Below are positions 1 to 7,729 of a stretch of DNA of 64,000 nt, piece by piece. A model generated the notes under the pieces. That model was given only the letters and a program-made list of their open reading frames with translations. It made no database searches and was not told the origin of the DNA. The stretch comes from Effusibacillus pohliae DSM 22757 (lineage in GTDB: Bacteria > Bacillota > Bacilli > Tumebacillales > Effusibacillaceae). The stretch spans positions 48,649 through 112,648 of the forward strand of contig NZ_AQXL01000131.1 in assembly GCF_000376225.1 (NCBI RefSeq), written 5' to 3'. The stretch's first letter is position 1; every line of letters begins with the position of its first letter. The translations under genes and the position numbers were made by a program.

Positions 1-140
1 AAAGACGGCGTATGGCCGCTTTTTAAGAAACCTTTAGGCTGCACTCTGTCCACTCCCTCTCTTTTTTCATCTTCAGGAAAAGAAAAATAAAACCATTCCT
101 CCGCTGCCGCCCTCTCTCCATCCCCCTTTGCGTCCATCCG

Positions 141-177
141 GCAAAAAAAGCCTCTGCTCGTTTCCGAACAGGGGCTT
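141..177 (-). terminator. Rho-independent terminator after ureD
   Basis: Read on the minus strand, a 13-bp arm pairs almost perfectly across a GAAA tetraloop and is followed by a run of seven T. It is the first strong terminator downstream of ureD and closes the urease operon, or the short candidate RNA described just upstream of it. Confidence 0.8.
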
Positions 178-226
178 CATTGCCCGGCCATGCCACTCTG
201 GCACACAGCAAGATGTTTTCTCAGTT
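142..226 (-). ncRNA. Candidate GlnR/TnrA-activated small RNA
   Basis: A GlnR/TnrA-type box (266-282), a weak -10 TACTAT (233-238, minus strand) and the terminator at 141-177 delimit a possible transcript of about 85 nt that starts near 226. The box centre lies about 48 bases upstream of the predicted start, the spacing known for TnrA-activated promoters. No convincing reading frame lies inside. The -35 region is poor, as expected for an activator-dependent promoter. This is inference from spacing; the box could instead be incidental and the hairpin may only end the urease mRNA. Confidence 0.35.
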
Positions 227-265
227 GAGAGAATAGTACAGAGGCCAGCTGTACACAACCCCTCA

Positions 266-282
266 TGTTATGTTTTCTGACA
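266..282. promoter_or_regulatory. GlnR/TnrA-type box past ureD
   Basis: TGTTATGTTTTCTGACA matches TGTNA-N7-TNACA exactly. It starts 9 bases beyond the ureD stop. It cannot serve ureD itself, so it either drives a short downstream transcript or acts on a gene beyond the left edge. Confidence 0.55.
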
Positions 283-290
283 TGCTTTTC

Positions 291-1109
291 TTATTTCCGT
301 ACCTTGAATGACGGTTTGCCAAGTAGTTCTCGGCGCACCCGATCCCAACATGCGTGCATGAACGATTGCAAGGCGCTTGCCGAGCCCCCCAGCATCCTGA
401 TGGCGAGTCCGTTGTTCAAAAGCAAGCTCACCCCGGCATATACCGGATCGTCCCGCCCGAAACTGATCAGTTCCTGAAGTTGCTCCACGTGCCGGTTGGA
501 AATCTTCTCGGATAACACCCATAATGTGCCAAAATGTGTAAAGTCTCCAAAAATTTGTTTCGCATCCAGCCAGTTTCCGGGTTCCAGCACAAGCGAGTCC
601 CAAACCGTCCATTTCCCGTTCCAATACACCGAAAACCGACTGACCACCTTTTTGTATTGAAATACCTCGCCCCGGCCTACCCTGCCCGGTGTCAGAATCT
701 CGCCAATGATGGCCTGGGCGCCGGTTCTCATCTCCACAACCGTCTCCCCGATAAAATCGGCCCCCCTATAGGGGACCAGCGGTTCCGGAAAATATTCCAG
801 AACCGCTCCCTCGTGCAGGTAAAAACGTTGAATTTGCCGGCTCTCGAAGGCGGCCAGCGAGGGATGCAGCTTGCATGAGGATTGGTTGGTCAAATAGAGA
901 TGGGTGTTATTCAGTAGACGACATTCAATTTCCTGCCGATCCCCGTTGAACAAGCCTGGCGATGCGTCCATCAGATACAACAGGAGTTCGCCATGTTCTC
1001 CCGTGAACGGTTTTGCCACTTTCAAGGGCGCCCTCTGCCGGGTATCGGCCAGTATGCTGACACCACGGTTCAAAGCGATCGTCCCCGTCCAGGAGCCGTG
1101 AACCTTCAC
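291..1109 (-). CDS. ureD: Urease accessory protein UreD
   Basis: UreD (UreH) is the scaffold that binds apo-urease and recruits UreF and UreG for GTP-dependent nickel insertion. The 272-residue product has the family length and the typical early stretch ending in [16 protein letters not shown]. The GTG start overlaps the ureG stop (GTGA), which points to translational coupling at the end of the urease operon. ureD is the last gene before the terminator at 141-177. Identification rests on family resemblance and operon context; UreD has no catalytic motif to check. Confidence 0.93.
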   Translation of the reverse strand: MKVHGSWTGTIALNRGVSILADTRQRAPLKVAKPFTGEHGELLLYLMDASPGLFNGDRQEIECRLLNNTHLYLTNQSSCKLHPSLAAFESRQIQRFYLHEGAVLEYFPEPLVPYRGADFIGETVVEMRTGAQAIIGEILTPGRVGRGEVFQYKKVVSRFSVYWNGKWTVWDSLVLEPGNWLDAKQIFGDFTHFGTLWVLSEKISNRHVEQLQELISFGRDDPVYAGVSLLLNNGLAIRMLGGSASALQSFMHACWDRVRRELLGKPSFKVRK

Positions 1110-1783
1110 ACCGTCACCCTTTCCGTTTCACCGTGATACGCTTGCGAGATCCAGCGGGCGATCTCCGGAACCCCGATATTTTCAAACAGATTGGTGAAGA
1201 AAAACGGTCTATCTCCCCGCATACGGCGGGAATCCTGTTCCATCACCTGCAGGCTGGCGCCCACATGTTCCGCCAGATCGATTTTGTTGATCACCAAGAG
1301 ATCGGACCGGGTAATGCCTGGACCTCCTTTGCGGGGAATTTTCTCGCCCTGTGCGACGTCGATGATATAGACGAACAGGTCGACCAACTCGGGACTGAAC
1401 GCGGCGGCCAGATTGTCTCCCCCGCTTTCGATGAAAATAATGTCGAGATCGGGAAACCGTTTCTCCAGTTCTTCCACCGCGGCAAAATTCATGGAAGCAT
1501 CTTCCCGGATGGCGGTATGGGGACAGCCTCCGGTCTCCACCCCTATAATGCGGTCCGCCGGTAAGACACCCGTTTTCGTCAGGATTTCGGCATCCTCTTT
1601 TGTGAAAATATCATTGGTGATCACCGCCAGACTGTACGTGTCTTTCAGGGTCCAACACAATTTTTCAACGAGTGCCGTTTTGCCCGATCCCACCGGGCCG
1701 CCGATGCCGACCCGCAACGCGCGTCCTCCCTGAAAACTCCTGTGTTTCCATGCATGATCGTGGTGAACATGCCCCAGACACAT
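1106..1783 (-). CDS. ureG: Urease accessory GTPase UreG
   Basis: SIMIBI-class GTPase that powers nickel delivery to urease. The P-loop [15 protein letters not shown] (about residues 28-42), the nickel-binding CPH motif in [21 protein letters not shown] and the [10 protein letters not shown] guanine-specificity segment are all visible. The N-terminus [10 protein letters not shown] is histidine-rich and probably stores or chelates nickel. No ureE gene is seen in this operon, so this tail may partly replace the UreE metallochaperone; that is inference. The ATG has a good GGAGG site, and the gene ends overlapping ureD. Confidence 0.96.
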   Translation of the reverse strand: MCLGHVHHDHAWKHRSFQGGRALRVGIGGPVGSGKTALVEKLCWTLKDTYSLAVITNDIFTKEDAEILTKTGVLPADRIIGVETGGCPHTAIREDASMNFAAVEELEKRFPDLDIIFIESGGDNLAAAFSPELVDLFVYIIDVAQGEKIPRKGGPGITRSDLLVINKIDLAEHVGASLQVMEQDSRRMRGDRPFFFTNLFENIGVPEIARWISQAYHGETERVTV

Positions 1784-1812
1784 TTTCGTTTCCTCCTTTG
1801 AATTTCCTATTT

Positions 1813-2529
1813 TTACGACATGAAAAGCCGGGAATACAGCGTTTCATGCCGCATGGCTTCAATTTCTTGCAGCAAAGAACAACTGTAAAGCGCATCGGCT
1901 GCGGGCGGATCGGCCAGCAACCGACCGGTTGCCTGCTCGATCATGGGAAACATCGACTGCAACACTTTCTGTGCCTCCAGCTGCCCAATCGTCATCGCAC
2001 GAAGCGCATTTTGTACCAAACTGTTGATTTCGTTGTACAAGTAGCATACAACGGCTGTTTTGCGCGATAACTGGAGATGCATGGACAGCCAGCCGTGGAC
2101 AACGGCGGGATGTCCGTAGCATTCCTTATTTCGAATCCAGTCGCTATACAGGTCGAGTCCACTGGCGGGATACAATTCCCGCGCCAAGGCCAGGTATCGT
2201 TTCCCGACCTTGATCGCACCCTCTCTCGATTCGCGGGCGAAGCGGGACAACGTCAACCGCCGGTCCAGGTTTTTCAGATGTTCCTCTGCATTTGTCCGAT
2301 CCGGTGAAGCGGTGTGCAGCCATTCCGCATAATGACAGCTCCAGTAGACCCCGGTGCCCTCCATCGGGGCCAAACCGGTAACCAGATAGGCGGTCAGCCA
2401 TTCGAGCAGACCATGCGAGTCCTTCACCCGATTTTCCTGGAGAGCGGTTTCCAGCCCGTACGAGTGAGAGAAAGCCCCGACCGGAAAAGCGGAATCCGTC
2501 AATTGCAGTAAAGGCAGCAGAGAATGCAT
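1813..2529 (-). CDS. ureF: Urease accessory protein UreF
   Basis: UreF gates the UreG GTPase within the UreDFG complex. The 238-residue product opens with the family hallmark [20 protein letters not shown] and ends with a conserved tail of the type [13 protein letters not shown]. It lies 11 bases downstream of the ureB-ureC fusion and 29 bases before ureG, clearly in the same operon. Nothing is missing. Confidence 0.95.
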   Translation of the reverse strand: MHSLLPLLQLTDSAFPVGAFSHSYGLETALQENRVKDSHGLLEWLTAYLVTGLAPMEGTGVYWSCHYAEWLHTASPDRTNAEEHLKNLDRRLTLSRFARESREGAIKVGKRYLALARELYPASGLDLYSDWIRNKECYGHPAVVHGWLSMHLQLSRKTAVVCYLYNEINSLVQNALRAMTIGQLEAQKVLQSMFPMIEQATGRLLADPPAADALYSCSLLQEIEAMRHETLYSRLFMS

Positions 2530-2540
2530 CCCTGTCCCCC

Positions 2541-4598
2541 CTAAAACAGAAAATAGCGCTGTGCCATCGGCACCGTCTCGGCCGGTTCGCAGGTTACCCG
2601 TTCCCCGTCCGCCATCACCTCATATGTCTCCGGGTCCACTTCAATCTTTGGTGTGACATCATTGTGAATCATGTCTTTTTTCCCGATGTTCCGGCAATTT
2701 TTCACCGGCAACACCTGTTTTGCCAATCCGAGTTGCTGCGGCACCCCCGCTTCCCAAGCCGCTTTTGAAACAAACGTGATCGCACATTTCGCAACCGCTT
2801 TGCCAAAAGAAGCAAACATCGGACGCCCCATCACCGGTTGCGGAGTCGGAATCGACGCATTCGGATCCCCCATCGCGGCATAGGTGATAAAACCGCCTTT
2901 CAATACCAGTTCCGGCTTGACGCCAAAAAAAGCCGGCTTCCACAAAACGAGATCAGCCCATTTTCCGCGCTCGATCGAACCGACGTATTCGGCAATTCCG
3001 TGGGCAATGGCAGGATTGATCGTGTATTTCGCCAGATAGCGTTTGACCCGGAAATTGTCGTTGTCCCCCGTCTCTTCCGGCAGAGGACCTCTTTGTTTCT
3101 TCATCTTGTCGGCCGTTTGCCAAGTCCGGAGAATCACCTCCCCCACTCTCCCCATCGCCTGCGAATCGGAACTGATGATGCTGAATACGCCGAGATCATG
3201 AAAAATATCTTCGGCCGCAATCGTCTCCGGCCGGATCCTGGAATCGGCAAACGCCACATCCTCCGGGATCCGGCTGTCCAAATGGTGGCACACCATCAAC
3301 ATGTCAAGGTGTTCGTCAATCGTGTTCACCGTAAAAGGCCGTGTCGGGTTGGTGGAAGAAGGCAGGACGTTCGGTTCCCCGGCCAGCCGGATGATGTCAG
3401 GAGCGTGTCCGCCGCCCGCCCCTTCCGTATGGTAGGTGTGGATGGTGCGTCCGGCGATCGCCCGGATGGTATCTTCCACAAATCCCGCTTCATTCAGTGT
3501 GTCGGTATGAATCGCCACCTGGACGTCGAAGCGGTCCGCGACTGTCAGGCACGTGTCGATCGCGACCGGCGTCGTTCCCCAGTCCTCATGCAATTTCAAC
3601 CCGATGGCCCCGGCCTGAATCTGCTCTTCCAACGCCGCTGCATCCGACGCGTTCCCCTTCCCGAGAAATCCCAGATTCATCGGAAATGCTTCCGCCGCCT
3701 CCAGCATGCGGTGAATATTCCAGGCACCCGGGGTGCAGGTCGTGGCATTCGTCCCTGTGGCTGGCCCGGTGCCGCCGCCGATCATGGTGGTGATACCGGA
3801 TGCCAGCGCGGTTTCAATCTGCTGCGGACAGATGAAGTGGATATGGGTGTCGATCCCGCCCGGTGTGACGATCAGACCTTCTCCGGCAATCACTTCGGTC
3901 GAGGCGCCCACCACCAGTTCCGGATCCACCCCATCCATCACATCCGGATTGCCCGCTTTTCCGACACCGACGATGTGTCCATCCTTGATTCCGATATCCG
4001 CCTTCACAATCCCCCAATAATCGAGAATCAACGCGTTGGTGATCACTACATCCAGTACGCCCTGCGACCGAGTGGCCCGGGATGATTGCCCCATACCGTC
4101 CCGCAGCACTTTGCCACCGCCAAACTTGCATTCATCGCCGTAAACGGTGAAATCTTTCTCCACCTCGATAAACAACTCCGTATCCGCCAGACGCACTTTG
4201 TCACCAGTGGTAGGGCCAAACATGCTGGCGTATGCTTCCCGGGTCATTTTCAATCCTGTCTGTTCGGGTGATGGATTTTGCTCAATCGCTTGCTTGACCG
4301 ACCCGGACACCAGCCCGTTGTGTCCGTAAATTTCCCGGTTGCCGCCGATCGCGACCAACTGCACGACCTTTTCCTCCCCTGGCTCAAACCGTACCGCCGT
4401 TCCGGCAGGGATGTTCAGACGCATTCCCTTGGCTTTTTCACGGTCAAAATCGAGTTCTTTGTTCACTTCATAAAAATGAAAATGAGACCCCACCTGCACC
4501 GGCCGATCTCCCCGGTTAATCACTTTCAAATCGGTCGTTTTCCTTCCGGCATTGAGCAAAATCGGTTCGCTTTTCAACCGATATTCACCCGGTATCAT
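2541..4598 (-). CDS. ureC: Fused urease beta-alpha subunit (UreB-UreC)
   Basis: One 685-residue frame holds a complete UreB (about residues 1-113, [18 protein letters not shown] onward) joined through a short linker ([10 protein letters not shown]) to a complete UreC. The UreC part keeps its active-site features: THIH near the N-terminal metal site, the carbamylated-lysine region [22 protein letters not shown] and [13 protein letters not shown]. Hydrolysis of urea to ammonia and carbamate is expected. I chose the ATG at 4598 because it gives the canonical UreB start with a GGGAG site. An internal ATG at 4247, preceded by AGGATTG, could still start a separate UreC. A TGA lies four bases before it in a neighbouring frame, so one base could separate or fuse the genes. 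Bacterial urease usually has separate ureB and ureC; ureA-ureB fusions are the common variant. Confidence 0.93.
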   Translation of the reverse strand: MIPGEYRLKSEPILLNAGRKTTDLKVINRGDRPVQVGSHFHFYEVNKELDFDREKAKGMRLNIPAGTAVRFEPGEEKVVQLVAIGGNREIYGHNGLVSGSVKQAIEQNPSPEQTGLKMTREAYASMFGPTTGDKVRLADTELFIEVEKDFTVYGDECKFGGGKVLRDGMGQSSRATRSQGVLDVVITNALILDYWGIVKADIGIKDGHIVGVGKAGNPDVMDGVDPELVVGASTEVIAGEGLIVTPGGIDTHIHFICPQQIETALASGITTMIGGGTGPATGTNATTCTPGAWNIHRMLEAAEAFPMNLGFLGKGNASDAAALEEQIQAGAIGLKLHEDWGTTPVAIDTCLTVADRFDVQVAIHTDTLNEAGFVEDTIRAIAGRTIHTYHTEGAGGGHAPDIIRLAGEPNVLPSSTNPTRPFTVNTIDEHLDMLMVCHHLDSRIPEDVAFADSRIRPETIAAEDIFHDLGVFSIISSDSQAMGRVGEVILRTWQTADKMKKQRGPLPEETGDNDNFRVKRYLAKYTINPAIAHGIAEYVGSIERGKWADLVLWKPAFFGVKPELVLKGGFITYAAMGDPNASIPTPQPVMGRPMFASFGKAVAKCAITFVSKAAWEAGVPQQLGLAKQVLPVKNCRNIGKKDMIHNDVTPKIEVDPETYEVMADGERVTCEPAETVPMAQRYFLF

Positions 4599-4656
4599 GA
4601 CCATCTCCCTCACTTCCCTTCGTTACTCTCTGAACGGGCGGGTGTACTTGACCATT

Positions 4657-4992
4657 TCATATTTGGTCTTTGACTATGGTCCCGTCCTTGGGCCGGATCG
4701 GCATATGAACTGTGACCAGCTTTGTCCCGTCCGGGAAAGTCGCCTCCACCTGCACTTCTTGAATCATCGCATCCACCCCTTCCTGTACATCTTCTTCTGT
4801 CAGGATGGTGGTTCCCCAATGCATCAGCTCACTGACCGATTTTCCGTCTCTCGCCCCTTCCAGAATTTCATATGTGAGAATTGCCATCGCTTCCGGATAG
4901 TTTAATTTCAAGCCGCGTTTCTGGCGGCGGCGGGCCAAATCGGCCGCCACCACGATCCACAATTTTTCTTTCTCCCTGTCCGTCAGATGCAT
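4657..4992 (-). CDS. ureA: Urease gamma subunit UreA
   Basis: The smallest urease subunit, assembling with UreB and UreC into the trimeric core. [30 protein letters not shown] and EILEGARDG are diagnostic. The ATG at 4992 is preferred over upstream TTG/GTG codons because the family starts MHLT and GAGAGG lies nine bases upstream. At 111 residues it is slightly longer than the usual 100, with a charged C-terminal tail ([12 protein letters not shown]). It lies 15 bases after urtE and before the ureB-ureC fusion. Confidence 0.95.
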   Translation of the reverse strand: MHLTDREKEKLWIVVAADLARRRQKRGLKLNYPEAMAILTYEILEGARDGKSVSELMHWGTTILTEEDVQEGVDAMIQEVQVEATFPDGTKLVTVHMPIRPKDGTIVKDQI

Positions 4993-5007
4993 AAACACCA
5001 ACCTCTC

Positions 5008-5703
5008 TCACACGGTCAGATAAACCCGGACCACGTCTTCCCCGATCTTCGTCGGTTGGCCTTCCGCCGCCACGGATCCTTTTTCCAAAACGTAACAATA
5101 ATCCGCCACAGCCAAGGCGAAATCGAGACTCTGTTCGACCAGAACGATCGCCATGCTTCGTTTCTCTTTTAGCGACCGGATGACTTCTTCAATCTCCTGC
5201 ACAAGATTCGGCTGAATCCCTTCCGTTGGCTCGTCAAGCAACAGCAGTTTAGGCCGGGTGACCAATGCTCTGGCGATGGCAAGCTGCTGCTGTTGACCTC
5301 CGCTGAGGTCACCCCCTTTGCGCGAACCCATGGTTTTCAACAATGGGAACATCTCGTAGATCTCGTCCTGAATCTTGCGCTCCCGTTTGGGTAACGGCTG
5401 TAGTCCCAACTGTAGATTTTCTTCCACCGTCAATTGGGGAAAAATCTCCCTCCCCTGCGGCACATAAGCGATCCCCCGGGCGGCCCGCTGTTCCGGTCTG
5501 AGATTCGTGATGTCCTGCTGTTCGAAGCAAATCGTTCCCCGCTGCGGATGCAGAAGACCGATGATAGTTTTTAAAAGCGTCGTTTTCCCTACCCCGTTCC
5601 GCCCCAGCACAGACACTACCTGTCCGGTTTGCACGGAAACATGTAAGTTGCGCAAGACCACCGTTTCTCCGTAACACACTTCCAGATTCTCCAGCTTTAA
5701 CAT
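5008..5703 (-). CDS. urtE: Urea ABC transporter ATPase UrtE
   Basis: Second ATPase of the Urt (branched-chain amino-acid-like) urea importer. Walker A GRNGVGKTTLLKT, signature LSGGQQQQLAIARAL, Walker B LLLLDEPTEGIQPN and the H-loop region are intact in 231 residues. The ATG at 5703 overlaps the end of the urtD reading frame, the usual arrangement. It is the only intact urt gene here, because urtD is frameshifted and urtA, urtB and most of urtC are absent. UrtE alone cannot import urea. Confidence 0.9.
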   Translation of the reverse strand: MLKLENLEVCYGETVVLRNLHVSVQTGQVVSVLGRNGVGKTTLLKTIIGLLHPQRGTICFEQQDITNLRPEQRAARGIAYVPQGREIFPQLTVEENLQLGLQPLPKRERKIQDEIYEMFPLLKTMGSRKGGDLSGGQQQQLAIARALVTRPKLLLLDEPTEGIQPNLVQEIEEVIRSLKEKRSMAIVLVEQSLDFALAVADYCYVLEKGSVAAEGQPTKIGEDVVRVYLTV

Positions 5704-6451
5704 GCCGCTTCGATCCTCCGTCCCAGATACACTTCCGTCACCCGGGGGTCTTCCTGCACCTCTGCGATGGTTCCCCGGCAAAGAATTCTGCCTTCATGCA
5801 TGACTGTCACATGGTCGGAAAATTTTCTGACAAATTCCATGTCATGATCCACCACCAACAGCGAACGGGTTTTCGCAATTCCTGAATCAACTGGCCAGTC
5901 TTTTCCGTTTCCGGTTTGGTCATGCCGGCCACCGGTTCATCGAGCAAAAGCAGTTCTGGATTCTGCATCAGCAACATGCCGATTTCCAACCATTGCTTCT
6001 GCCCGTGTGCCAATGTCTCGGCTTTCATATGCGCGAAGTCGAGCAGGTTGATCATTTCGAGCTGCTGCCAAATCTGATCCCGTTCTTCCGCTGACAGTTT
6101 TGCCCGTAGAGCGGCCAGCAGGTTGCGGTTTTGTTGCATCGATAATTCGAGATTCTCAAACACAGTCAGATTGCCGAATACAGACGGGGCTTGAAACTTG
6201 CGGCCGACGCCCAAGCGTGCAATCTGATATTCCTGCAGTTGGGTCAAGTCGATTTCACCCTTGAAAATCACTTCCCCACGCTCCGGTTTGACTTTGCCGC
6301 AGATGACATCCAGCAGGGTGGTTTTGCCCGCCCCGTTCGGACCGATCAGAAAATGAACCTCGCCCTGTCGCATTTCGAAATCGATCTGGTTCAACGCTTT
6401 AAAACCGGCAAAATCAACCGTTACGTCTCGGATCCAGAGAATGGGTTTCAT
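5697..6451 (-). pseudogene. urtD: Frameshifted urea ABC transporter ATPase UrtD
   Basis: Starts MKPILWIRDVTVDFAGFKAL with Walker A GPNGAGKTTLLDV, LAHGQKQWLEIGMLL as the signature region and LLLLDEPVAGM as Walker B. After IQELRK the frame shifts: the run of four A (minus strand) at 5870-5873 appears one base short. With one base added the product continues TRSLLVVDHDMEF and ends EVYLGRRIEAAC, overlapping the urtE start, giving a normal 251 residues. As sequenced, the frame stops at 5807 after a spurious tail. It may be a real mutation or a homopolymer error. Confidence 0.85.
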
Positions 6452-6672
6452 AGAAACGATCCACCGCCCTTTTCCAGCCGAATTTTTCCCGAAACCAATC
6501 CGACACACCAACAATTCCGTGTGGCAAGAAAAGCACGACGACAAGAAACAGTCCTCCGAGAAAATACAACCAGATATCGGGATACGATTCGCTAAAAAAG
6601 CTTTTCGCTGCATTTGTCAACACAGCGCCGACAACCGCTCCGAATAATGTTCCGCGGCCGCCAAGAGCCACC
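6414..6672 (-). pseudogene. urtC: 3' remnant of urea permease urtC
   Basis: Encodes only the last part of UrtC, starting at VALGGRGTLFGAVVGAVLTN and including one long membrane segment (WLYFLGGLFLVVVLFLPHGI) and the cytoplasmic tail. The remaining 200 or more residues, and urtA and urtB, are missing. Its 5' boundary falls in a GGG run at about 6671-6673, where a different gene's 5' end begins in another frame. It overlaps the urtD start, as normal for urtC-urtD. Confidence 0.8.
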
Positions 6673-6837
6673 CTTTTCTTTGACCAGGTACCAGACAAAC
6701 CAACCGGGCCACGGACTCAGCCCCAGGCGGATTTTTTGTTGGTTTGCGCCGGAAGTTTGCGAAGCTTCACCACCGGAACAGCCCGTCGTCGCAACCAGCA
6801 GCAGGGCACTGATCAACCATGCAGCCAGTTTTCTCAT
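6671..6837 (-). pseudogene. 5' fragment of an ABC substrate-binding lipoprotein
   Basis: Begins with a lipoprotein signal peptide (MRKLAAWLISALLLVATTGC, lipobox ATTGC) and continues IRLGLSPWPGWFVWYLVKEKG. That segment resembles nitrate/sulfonate/taurine-type binding proteins, a class known to lie under ykkC riboswitches, rather than the UrtA family. After about 55 residues it runs out of frame into urtC sequence. It directly follows the guanidine-I riboswitch, so it was probably the first gene of a guanidine-inducible transporter before a deletion or misassembly joined it to urtC. Confidence 0.75.
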
Positions 6838-6872
6838 AAAATCCTCCTCCTCGCTAAAAATTGCTCTTGAAT

Positions 6873-6905
6873 AAAAAAGGAGTTAACAAACAGATTGTTA
6901 ACTCC
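6873..6905 (-). terminator. Riboswitch-controlled intrinsic terminator
   Basis: On the minus strand GGAGTTAACAA pairs with TTGTTAACTCC and is followed by six T. The 5' arm overlaps the 3' end of the aptamer (CCCGGGAGGAG), so ligand-bound aptamer and terminator should exclude each other, as in other ON-type guanidine-I switches. Confidence 0.85.
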
Positions 6906-7010
6906 TCCCGGGCTTTTGTCCCTCCGTGTAGCATTTGCACCAGGCAAATGCCGTTCTCTCTTGGACCAGTCCCCACCGAACATCCCGTGGGCGGAACCCT
7001 AGAAAACCTT
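6903..7010 (-). ncRNA. Guanidine-I (ykkC) riboswitch aptamer
   Basis: On the minus strand the conserved ykkC blocks occur in order: CTAGGGTTCCG, then ACTGGTCCAAGAGAGAAC, then ACACGGAGGGACAAAAGCC followed by CGGGAG. This class binds guanidinium and turns genes on. It lies upstream of the binding-protein::urtC chimera and thus at the head of the urt-ure operon. The motif match is by recognition; a covariance-model search would settle it. Confidence 0.92.
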
Positions 7011-7032
7011 GATCTATGTGGTTGTGGTTTGA

Positions 7033-7084
7033 GCATAGCAAAATCGGTTGGGAAGTTGAATATTCCATGTTAGACTATCTAACA
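7033..7084 (-). promoter_or_regulatory. GlnR/TnrA box and promoter for the riboswitch operon
   Basis: TGTTAGACTATCTAACA (7068-7084) fits TGTNA-N7-TNACA and is nearly a perfect palindrome. A -10-like TGCTAT/TATGCT lies at 7033-7040, placing the start near 7028, about 48 bases from the box centre. That is the activation geometry reported for TnrA. The transcript would begin just before the riboswitch. Confidence 0.65.
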
Positions 7085-7119
7085 CGTAATCGAAATTTGA
7101 GAGTCTTGTTGAACCTGTA

Positions 7120-7198
7120 AGTCGCGACAAAGAAAATTTCAGCCACCCCGTTCAGTTTGTTCGGGCGGCCGAATGAGTACTGACAAATGGGTGGAAGG
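7120..7198 (-). terminator. Possible terminator after the glnR-like gene
   Basis: The minus-strand sequence after the regulator contains AGCC..CCACCC pairing with GGGGTGGCT, enclosing a smaller TTCGG/CCGAA hairpin, followed by GAAATTTTCTTTG. It is imperfect, so read-through from the nas operon into the urea operon remains possible. Confidence 0.35.
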
Positions 7199-7609
7199 CT
7201 ATTTTTTCTGCTGATTTTTGTAAAACTGTGCCAATTGACCTTCAATGATGGAGGTTGACCAGGAACGTTCGGTCCGATTGTGCAGTTGATTGCGAATTCC
7301 CCGCAGCAGGCGGGCGTCGTCCAGTTCCGTTTCCGAAGGCAGGGGTTGCTGCACCGGTTCCGAGGGCGTCTGCGGCGGCTCCAGGATCTGCTTGATCTGG
7401 TAAATCGGATACTCCTGATCCATCATGTCTTTGATCCGCAACAACCGCGCCACGTCATTGATCGAGTACAGCCGTTGCTCGCCTTCAGAACGGAGCGGAC
7501 TGACAAGTCCCAGTTCTTCGTAATAGCGAATTTGCCGCAGGGATAGCCCTGTTAATTTTTTCACAATCCCGATCGTCAGCACGGCCATGTCGCGAGGCAC
7601 CGGATCCAC
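7199..7609 (-). CDS. MerR-family nitrogen regulator, GlnR/TnrA-like
   Basis: A 136-residue protein with an N-terminal winged helix (IGIVKKLTGLSLRQIRYYEELGL, RSEGEQRLYSINDVARLLRIKDMMDQ) that closely follows the GlnR/TnrA pattern. The C-terminal end IIEGQLAQFYKNQ resembles the GlnR/TnrA tail that contacts glutamine synthetase. It is likely a DNA-binding repressor or activator answering to nitrogen status and the candidate reader of the four TGTNA-N7-TNACA boxes in this island. The GTG start has GGAGGG eight bases upstream. It is the last gene of the nas cluster. GlnR and TnrA cannot be separated from sequence alone. Confidence 0.82.
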   Translation of the reverse strand: MDPVPRDMAVLTIGIVKKLTGLSLRQIRYYEELGLVSPLRSEGEQRLYSINDVARLLRIKDMMDQEYPIYQIKQILEPPQTPSEPVQQPLPSETELDDARLLRGIRNQLHNRTERSWSTSIIEGQLAQFYKNQQKK

Positions 7610-7729
7610 CGGAACATCCCTCCGTTTCTGCTGGGCAACGCGATGGGCCGCCGGCAGGTGTGCAAACCGCTCCTGTTGCTCCCGCCGTTCAACCGCTGCG
7701 GGCGGTGAACCGCCAGGCTTTGCCCCTGG

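Noticed and set aside
23..258. Short minus-strand frames at the left edge
   Set aside because: No ribosome-binding site or homology, and they run through a clear terminator hairpin.
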